Source: Fibrobacter sp. (lineage in GTDB: Bacteria > Fibrobacterota > Fibrobacteria > Fibrobacterales > Fibrobacteraceae). From it: a DNA stretch of 64,000 nt. A program made the position numbers and the translations under genes. Location of the stretch: NCBI GenBank assembly GCA_024399065.1, contig JAKSIB010000006.1:1-64000 (forward strand), given 5' to 3'. The notes beneath the pieces were generated by a model, which searched no databases, was not told where the DNA came from, and saw only the letters and a list, made by a program, of their open reading frames with translations. Below, piece after piece: positions 58,644 to 64,000 of this stretch (within the stretch, counting starts at the first letter, position 1; each line of letters begins with the position of its first letter).

Positions 58644-59470
58644 TGGATGATTCCCTACGTCAGTTGCAATTGAAGGAACTGGAACTTCTCAAGTTATTCC
58701 AGAAAATTTGTGCTGACAACCACATCTCTTACTTTGCTTTGGGAGGAACCCTGCTGGGTGCAATCCGCCACAAGGGCTTCATTCCTTGGGATGATGATAT
58801 TGATGTGGGCATTCCTCGTCCAGATTATGAACGTCTCTGCAAGATCTTGGAACAGGAATCCTTGGGTGAAAACATCCGTTTTCATTCCTTCCATAATAAC
58901 GAAGAATACATTCGCTATTTTGGGCATCTTGAAGATACTAGCTTCAAAATTATCAGACACGATAAAATTAAGGCGGAAGAAACTTTCGCATGGATTGACT
59001 TGTTCCCGCTGGATGCCATGCCGAATAACGGACTCCTCCGCAAGTTACGTGTGTATCACGTCTTGTTGTTGAGAGCGATGTTCCGCTTCTCCGGCTTTGA
59101 CCGCCTTGTTGACGTGAACAAGAAGGGACGTCCCCTTCATGAACGAATCCTGGTATGGATTGGTTTGCACACTCCTATCCAGAAATTCTTTAATACAAGA
59201 AAATGCCTTGCTCGTATGGAAAAGGTTTTGACCAGCACGCCCTACGAAAAGTCTGATTATCTTGTGAACGCCATGGGTGCCTACAAGTTCCGTGAAATGT
59301 TCCATAAAAAGTATTATGGCGAAGGCAAAATGTATCCCTTCGAAGATACCGAAATTCGCGGCCCTGTAGATTATGATTTTGTATGCACTCAGTTGTACGG
59401 TGATTACATGACTCCGCCGAAAGTTGATGATCGAAATCATCACGGTCTGGAAACCTTGTCTCAAAAGTAA
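58643..59470 (+). CDS. LicD-family transferase 2
   Basis: A 275-residue paralogue of the preceding LicD. ALGGTLLGAIRHKGFIPWDD (about residue 32) is the same metal motif. The two align throughout, including WVDIFPLDGMPNN versus WIDLFPLDAMPNN and the final TQMYGDYM versus TQLYGDYM, so they arose by tandem duplication but are now clearly diverged and may use different acceptors. Confidence 0.9.
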   Translation: MDDSLRQLQLKELELLKLFQKICADNHISYFALGGTLLGAIRHKGFIPWDDDIDVGIPRPDYERLCKILEQESLGENIRFHSFHNNEEYIRYFGHLEDTSFKIIRHDKIKAEETFAWIDLFPLDAMPNNGLLRKLRVYHVLLLRAMFRFSGFDRLVDVNKKGRPLHERILVWIGLHTPIQKFFNTRKCLARMEKVLTSTPYEKSDYLVNAMGAYKFREMFHKKYYGEGKMYPFEDTEIRGPVDYDFVCTQLYGDYMTPPKVDDRNHHGLETLSQK

Positions 59471-59482
59471 GTGGTGGCTCTG

Positions 59483-60532
59483 ATGTCGCCTCAGATTAGT
59501 GTTGTCATTCCCGTATATAATTCTGCAAAGTATTTGCGGGAGTGCCTTGATAGTGTTTGCAATCAAGGATTTGCCAACTGGGAAATTGTTGCTGTCGATG
59601 ACGGCAGCGTTGATGAGTCTCCTGCAATCCTAGATGAATTTGCCGCCGCCGACAACCGTGTCCGAGTAATTCATAAAAAGAACGGAGGCGTTTCTGCAGC
59701 CCGTAATGATGGCCTTGCTGCTGCCGTTGGCAATTATGTCCTGTTTGTAGATTCCGATGACTGGTTGGAAGAGAACGCCTTGCAGCAGTATGCCGATGCC
59801 TTGGCTGATGATGTTGATGTTGTAATTACGGATCACTGGACATGGGCAGAGAATGGCTCGGAAAAAAGATTCACATTCTTTGCGAAGGATTTTGTCGCAG
59901 ACGAGAAAACGCAAATTCAGGATTTGCAACGTACGGTACTGTATAGAGGATATTCTCCCTATCCGTCGTCCAGTTGCGGCTATATGTTCTCTGCGCTTTG
60001 GTCAAAACTAATTCGTCGAAAGTTGCTTGTGGAAAATGGAATTCAATTTTCCAGTACATTGAAACTATATGAAGACGGCCTTGTTGCCCTGCAGGTATTC
60101 CAATTTGCCAAAAAGGTTTGTTACAAAAGTGTCCCGACATATCACTATCGGATTTTGAACAATTCCCTTTGTCATGTCAATGAACAGCGCTTGGTAAAGG
60201 ACTGCTCTAACATATTGGACGAAATACAAGTTTTCCTGAATAATCATGATAAAGAACGAGCCTTGGAAGGAGCTTTCTTGTCTAGAGCTCTTTTCTTGAC
60301 CAAGAAGATGGCCTTGAGAAGCTTTTTCTGTAAAGGTGCCGAGGGGTCGTTCTTTAACCGTTACAAGACTTTTAAAGAAATACTTTTGTCCGTTCCTTAC
60401 ATCACGGCTGTAAAAAAAGCTGCAAGTTTGAAACTTTGCGGCAATGAAAAAAGTTACGGTAAGTTAATGAGCCACGGCCTGTTCTTTGTGACGGCTTTGA
60501 TGTATGAGTTGCGTGCTAAGCTTCGTCGCTAA
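59483..60532 (+). CDS. Family 2 glycosyltransferase
   Basis: A 349-residue GT-A glycosyltransferase. Nucleotide-sugar motifs: VVIPVYNSAKYLRECLDSV at the N-terminus, VDDGSVDES, and DSDDW (the metal DxD) near residue 90. The donor sugar and acceptor cannot be predicted. The ATG at 59483 is preferred; GTG codons at 59471 and 59474 could also start it. Last plus-strand gene of the glycan operon; its 3' end overlaps the convergent ligase/polymerase gene by 17 bp. Confidence 0.9.
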   Translation: MSPQISVVIPVYNSAKYLRECLDSVCNQGFANWEIVAVDDGSVDESPAILDEFAAADNRVRVIHKKNGGVSAARNDGLAAAVGNYVLFVDSDDWLEENALQQYADALADDVDVVITDHWTWAENGSEKRFTFFAKDFVADEKTQIQDLQRTVLYRGYSPYPSSSCGYMFSALWSKLIRRKLLVENGIQFSSTLKLYEDGLVALQVFQFAKKVCYKSVPTYHYRILNNSLCHVNEQRLVKDCSNILDEIQVFLNNHDKERALEGAFLSRALFLTKKMALRSFFCKGAEGSFFNRYKTFKEILLSVPYITAVKKAASLKLCGNEKSYGKLMSHGLFFVTALMYELRAKLRR

Positions 60533-61907
60533 CAATATCTTTGTTTTCGGCGTCGCAAACTTCTGCCGGAATTTCTTCAATATCATCGCTGACTTCGCAG
60601 TTGTTATCGTAGGCGATTTGCTTGTATTTCGAGATATATCCTAGCTGAACACCAGTAAATAGGAACAGGAACGACGAACTGTTTCCGATAGTACCTGAAA
60701 GTGTCAGGAATACTACTCCGCTAGCCATTAGCGCATAACCGCCACTGATGCCTTGCAGTTTGTTCCTGTAACGGAACAGCGATATGAACATCCACAGCAA
60801 CAGGAGGTAGTAGGAAAACAATCCTAGGAAACCTCTGTCAATGAGCAGCGAGAATACAATGGATTCCAATCCGCCCATGTCGTTGCCGCTACTGTCGTAT
60901 GCACGAGTGTCTTCACCGAAAATCACGTGAGATGTGTATTTGTTTCCGTTGCCAAGAATGGGGGAGTTGTAGATGGCTGCTACGGAGAAGAGCAACTGTG
61001 ATGTTCTAAAATCTAGGGATGATCCGCCGTGGTCTGTATTTGTCTTGAAATTATCAAGTACCACGGTGACAAGTGCTGAAGATGCGAAAATCAGACAACC
61101 TGCAATGAAAATTTTCGCAAGAGGCTTGAGCTTCATGTAGATCAAGAAGGCGACGCCGAAAGCGATGCACAGCATTGATGTACGGGAACCGCAAAGTAGT
61201 GAGTTGAATGCCAGCAAGGCAAGTACGACAAGAATCTTGTTACGCTCTGAAGCCTCTCTTTGAATGTAGGGCACGAAAAACAGGAACAGACTCATGAGCA
61301 ACGTTCCGAAAGCTGTTGGATGCTTTGTTGTAAAGCAAGTTCTGGTTCTCCAACTCTGTGCAAGACTCATGGTTGAGTTTAGATCGTGTGTACCTTCGTA
61401 ATAGGGGAACGCTCCATTGATGATTCGGTAGGGAACGTTGTCTCCTAGGAAAGCTTCTGCAATGCCAAAGAAGCAGAGGACTAATACAAAAGGAATCAGT
61501 TTTTTTGCGAATTGATAAAGGTCTATTTTGCGGCCGCAAATGAAGGCTGCGTAAATGTAACCGAAGCCATCGATAATGTCGCGAACGCCATAGTACATGT
61601 CTTTGGAGGCCAACCCAGAATTGTATATGGCGGTAAATATGTAGCTGACAGCACTGATGAGTATGGGGATCAACAGCAGGTTGCTAAAAATACTCTTCTT
61701 GAAATTTTCTCTATCCTTGTAAAATTCAATGATAAAGAACGCGTATAAAAAAATGTGCTGCGGAGAAACGGACGGATTCTTGAAGAAAAGAGCTGTGGTT
61801 GGAAACAAGACGGTTCCCATGATCAATGCTAAAAATCTTCCCTGGGAATCCGTTAGGAACATGTAGGCCAACAGCCCAAAAAAGAATAGCAGAACGATAT
61901 AGCTCAT
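60516..61907 (-). CDS. O-antigen ligase / Wzy-type polymerase-like membrane protein
   Basis: A 463-residue inner-membrane protein with about eleven hydrophobic helices. A large periplasmic loop (about residues 290-370) contains SLDFRTSQLLFS and SPILGNGNKYTS, the arrangement of the WaaL/Wzy superfamily. It would join or polymerise lipid-linked glycan units. TATATT (61915-61920) ends 7 nt before the ATG, with no Shine-Dalgarno. An acidic tail ends the protein. Confidence 0.85.
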   Translation of the reverse strand: MSYIVLLFFFGLLAYMFLTDSQGRFLALIMGTVLFPTTALFFKNPSVSPQHIFLYAFFIIEFYKDRENFKKSIFSNLLLIPILISAVSYIFTAIYNSGLASKDMYYGVRDIIDGFGYIYAAFICGRKIDLYQFAKKLIPFVLVLCFFGIAEAFLGDNVPYRIINGAFPYYEGTHDLNSTMSLAQSWRTRTCFTTKHPTAFGTLLMSLFLFFVPYIQREASERNKILVVLALLAFNSLLCGSRTSMLCIAFGVAFLIYMKLKPLAKIFIAGCLIFASSALVTVVLDNFKTNTDHGGSSLDFRTSQLLFSVAAIYNSPILGNGNKYTSHVIFGEDTRAYDSSGNDMGGLESIVFSLLIDRGFLGLFSYYLLLLWMFISLFRYRNKLQGISGGYALMASGVVFLTLSGTIGNSSSFLFLFTGVQLGYISKYKQIAYDNNCEVSDDIEEIPAEVCDAENKDIVSDEA

Positions 61908-61914
61908 TTTCCCA

Positions 61915-61920
61915 AATATA
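61915..61920 (-). promoter_or_regulatory. -10 box of the ligase/polymerase gene, leaderless arrangement
   Basis: TATATT on the minus strand ending 7 nt before the ATG at 61907. Confidence 0.5.
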
Positions 61921-61981
61921 CAAATTGATAACAGAGGTTATCAAAGGTTTTGCGCCTCGGTTGTCAAAATCAACGAGTCAA

Positions 61982-62818
61982 TCAATGAGGATTAATTTCC
62001 AAGTGGACGATCACGGGCGAGTGATCTGATGGGTAGCGCGTTCTCTCGCCGTCGTTGTACGTTGCATTTAGAATTTCATAGTGATTGATTTTGATTTGCG
62101 GTGCTACTAAAATATGATCAAAAGTCCATTCACTGGGACGTTCTGGGCTAAAGTAGTTGTAGCTTCCTTTTGAAGCGGCGACTTTTTTTGCAATGTTTTT
62201 CGCATCGTTCATTTTGATGCATGTTCCCAAATTTTGGTAGGATTCTGAACCAGCAACGAAGTTTAGGTCCCCGGCGAAAATGAATGGAGCGTCTCCTGCG
62301 ATGGAGAGAATTTTTTTGTTCATCAACTTGGCGCTTTCGCTCTGGGCTTCCTTTCCATGGTAGTCAAAATGCACGTTGAATATGTACAGTGAATCTTGAT
62401 TGAATTTCAGCTTTGCCCAAGTGCAGTAGCGGGCGTGCTTCGAATCCCAGCTTTTACTTTTCTTTTCGGGAGTCTTGGATAAATAGAATCTGCCGATGTC
62501 GGCGACTTCGAATATTCCCTTGCGCACGACGATGGGGTTGTATTCCATGGAGTCAGAAAGGATGATGTCGTAATCGGGAAGAAGTTCCATCAACTGCTTT
62601 AAACGGTAGGGGCTGCCTTCCTGAAGGCCCACGATATCAAAGTTATTAGCCTTGATGACATCGGCAATGGGACCTTTTCGTTTTTCCCAGGCGTCACCTT
62701 TTTCAACGTCTTTAGGGTCTTCCCAGCGGATGTTCCAGGTGGCGTAACGCAGTTCCTCTCCGTAGGAAAGTGTTGCCCACGAAAGTAGAACAAGGATGGT
62801 TGTCAGGATTTGTTTCAT
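61982..62818 (-). CDS. Secreted endonuclease/exonuclease/phosphatase (EEP) family protein
   Basis: A 278-residue exported protein with a signal peptide ending near SYGEE. DNase I-like fold motifs: YATWNIRW, GLQEGS (metal-binding Glu), FAGDLN, TFDHIL, and SDHSPVIV (catalytic His). The substrate could be nucleic acid, a phospholipid or another phosphodiester. The gene overlaps the GT8-like gene by 4 nt (ATGA), which suggests a role in the same surface-glycan unit, for example against a phosphodiester-linked decoration. Confidence 0.88.
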   Translation of the reverse strand: MKQILTTILVLLSWATLSYGEELRYATWNIRWEDPKDVEKGDAWEKRKGPIADVIKANNFDIVGLQEGSPYRLKQLMELLPDYDIILSDSMEYNPIVVRKGIFEVADIGRFYLSKTPEKKSKSWDSKHARYCTWAKLKFNQDSLYIFNVHFDYHGKEAQSESAKLMNKKILSIAGDAPFIFAGDLNFVAGSESYQNLGTCIKMNDAKNIAKKVAASKGSYNYFSPERPSEWTFDHILVAPQIKINHYEILNATYNDGERTRYPSDHSPVIVHLEINPH

Positions 62819-63783
62819 TTGTGGATGAATAATCCGCAGGCTTTGTCGATGACTCGATAAGCGAAACCGAGTCGCTTGTACATGAATGTGATGGCTCTGT
62901 ACAATGCTGTTCTTTGAATTTTCACAGAAGTCAGGTCTGCGTTCACGTCTTGCACGGAACTGAAGGCCACCTTAGGGTTGGCCATGATGATGTCCAGTGC
63001 TTTGTGTGAATCGTTGAGGATTGTTTTTTGAACTTCCTTGTTGGCCAAGTCAAAGCAGGTCAGACCGAAACTTGCGTAGTAATGCATAATCTTGGCGTTG
63101 TGCAAGTACTTAAGGAAGGATGATCTACGGGTTGCCTGGCAGTTCCATGTACCATCGATTTCCTTGACGATTCCGTTTAGACGGACGTTGACTTCATTCA
63201 GCGCAGTCTGGTCATACACGACAGAATACTTTTCCAGAGTTTCTTTCCAGAGCTTATGCCATTCGTCAAAGAACTTTTGGGCATTGTCGGATTTCTTTAC
63301 CCAAATAACGCCGCTGTTGAAATGCAAGTCTTGGTATCCGGAACTCCAGCCAAGCGGCTTTGCTCGCAGGTCATAGAAGTTCTTGTAGCTATTTTCGGAA
63401 ATTCTCTGATGACGGTCAAGTACCATGCCTATGGAAATGTTGCCGTTTGCGTCGCCGCTGAAATCGGGTTTCAACTCGTCGCAAATTAATGTGTCTCCAT
63501 CGATGAAGAGAAAATCCTCATCGATGTAGTTGTACATGGTGGTTTTCAAGAAACGAGAACGGTCTCGGTTGTTGTATTCTTCTGGGACCTTGATTTCTCG
63601 GATTTCTACGCCGAGGTTTTCATGGAAAGACCTTTTGCCCGTGAACGTTGCTATGGTTCCCTGGTCAACAATGATAACAACCTTGGCGTCATTATTGTAC
63701 TTCAATAGGCTTTTAGCACTTATCATGGTTTGTTCATAATAAGTGTCTTTTTCGTTACTGACAAGAACATAGACGAAAGTCAT
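62815..63783 (-). CDS. GT8-like glycosyltransferase
   Basis: A 322-residue GT-A glycosyltransferase of the glycogenin/LgtC type. VYVLVSNEKDTYYEQTMISA opens the nucleotide fold, FIDGDTLI is the DxD metal motif near residue 92, and FNSGVIWVKKS is typical of family 8. The ATG at 63783 was chosen because AAAGAG lies 6 nt upstream; ATG 63798 has no Shine-Dalgarno. Co-transcribed with the EEP gene downstream and the partial gene upstream. Confidence 0.85.
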   Translation of the reverse strand: MTFVYVLVSNEKDTYYEQTMISAKSLLKYNNDAKVVIIVDQGTIATFTGKRSFHENLGVEIREIKVPEEYNNRDRSRFLKTTMYNYIDEDFLFIDGDTLICDELKPDFSGDANGNISIGMVLDRHQRISENSYKNFYDLRAKPLGWSSGYQDLHFNSGVIWVKKSDNAQKFFDEWHKLWKETLEKYSVVYDQTALNEVNVRLNGIVKEIDGTWNCQATRRSSFLKYLHNAKIMHYYASFGLTCFDLANKEVQKTILNDSHKALDIIMANPKVAFSSVQDVNADLTSVKIQRTALYRAITFMYKRLGFAYRVIDKACGLFIHK

Positions 63784-63803
63784 GGGGAACTCTTTCATGA
63801 AAA

Positions 63804-64000
63804 TTATTTGCTGATTTTTAAAAGTCTCTTCAAGAACTTTACCTTGTGTCTTGTGATTCTAAGATTGCCAAGGAATATGGAGAGATCTTTTAAACTCTTG
63901 CTCTGCTTAAAGTAGAGGAATGAACTTCGCACGTGACGATATTGCTGATCGGTGAAATCTGGATAAACGCCGTAGCTGTTTGCGAAATTTTCCTGTTCCA
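63804..64000 (-). CDS. 3' end of an unidentified gene, cut by the window edge
   Basis: An open frame runs in from the window end on the minus strand, giving 64 residues that begin EQENFANSYGVYPDF and end KVKFLKRLLKISK before a TAA at 63804-63806. The other two minus frames contain stops here. The basic, amphipathic end and the position directly upstream of the GT8-like gene suggest a glycosyltransferase or other glycan gene, but the family cannot be named. Confidence 0.7.
   Translation of the reverse strand, partial: EQENFANSYGVYPDFTDQQYRHVRSSFLYFKQSKSLKDLSIFLGNLRITRHKVKFLKRLLKISK

Noticed and set aside
1-64000. Insertion sequences, prophage genes or integration sites
   Set aside because: No transposase, integrase, phage structural gene or flanking direct repeats were seen on either strand.

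Overview
The window looks like chromosome from a Fibrobacter-type bacterium (phylum Fibrobacterota, gut cellulose degraders). The evidence is a fibro-slime surface protein, a lipoprotein carrying the Fibrobacter 'major paralogous' domain, a secreted GH5 endoglucanase with a CBM11-like module and serine-rich linkers, and a secreted GH43 enzyme. Both glycoside hydrolases end in tails resembling type IX secretion (Por-type) signals. No phage, insertion sequence, CRISPR array, rRNA or tRNA gene was found. Coding density is very high and no gene-free stretch exceeds 300 bases. Several very long antisense reading frames (up to 1503 codons) are codon-bias shadows.

Layout. 1-5.2 kb: alaS, then a compact S26-type peptidase / PqqD-like / ABC exporter cassette. 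5.2-9.1 kb: a GSCFA protein (minus), a secreted GH43 enzyme, and an archaeal-type geranylgeranylglyceryl phosphate synthase. 9.1-13.3 kb: a LysR regulator, a Fibrobacter-paralogous-domain lipoprotein, an AspT/YidE-type exchanger, and queC (minus) behind a preQ1-I riboswitch. 13.4-20.5 kb: an apparent six-gene operon with a small membrane protein, ABC ATPase, ABC-2 permease, two divergent PilT-like ATPases and a patatin-like protein with a probable outer-membrane barrel. 20.5-23.5 kb: a MATE transporter, mltG and a small exported protein. 23.7-26.9 kb: the GH5 endoglucanase with a fresh 285-bp internal duplication. 27-30.7 kb: azlCD, an NAT/transglutaminase-like protein and two lipoproteins. 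30.7-38.6 kb: a second MATE, an FHA-GGDEF diguanylate cyclase, the giant fibro-slime protein and a SPOR protein. 38.6-43.7 kb: a 1371-residue DUF4011-type helicase/nuclease homologue in which every recognisable catalytic motif is damaged, then gluQ. 43.8-53.5 kb: an M16-like lipoprotein without zinc site, an unknown protein, trmH, an mlaD-ptsH-ptsI operon, a soluble lytic transglycosylase and a DMT-type permease. 53.5-64 kb: a LTD-CotH lipoprotein, then a surface-polysaccharide locus (UDP-glucose dehydrogenase, two LicD proteins, GT2 glycosyltransferase, O-antigen ligase/polymerase, a secreted EEP-family protein, a GT8-like glycosyltransferase, and the 3' end of one more gene).

How the genes fit together. 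Plant-wall attack and attachment (GH43, GH5, fibro-slime protein, CotH lipoprotein), envelope upkeep (mltG, Slt, SPOR, mlaD) and surface glycan assembly dominate. Queuosine metabolism appears twice (queC with its riboswitch; gluQ).

Best candidates for something new: (1) the catalytically degraded helicase/nuclease; (2) the operon pairing two PilT-like ATPases that lack key PilT motifs with an ABC-2 transporter and a patatin-barrel protein; (3) the S26/PqqD/ABC cassette with no visible precursor or modifying enzyme; (4) a roughly 240-residue module shared between a free lipoprotein and the fibro-slime protein; (5) a recurrent TATATT box only 3-10 nt upstream of start codons, suggesting leaderless mRNAs; (6) two different dispersed palindromic repeats inserted in frame inside protein genes.
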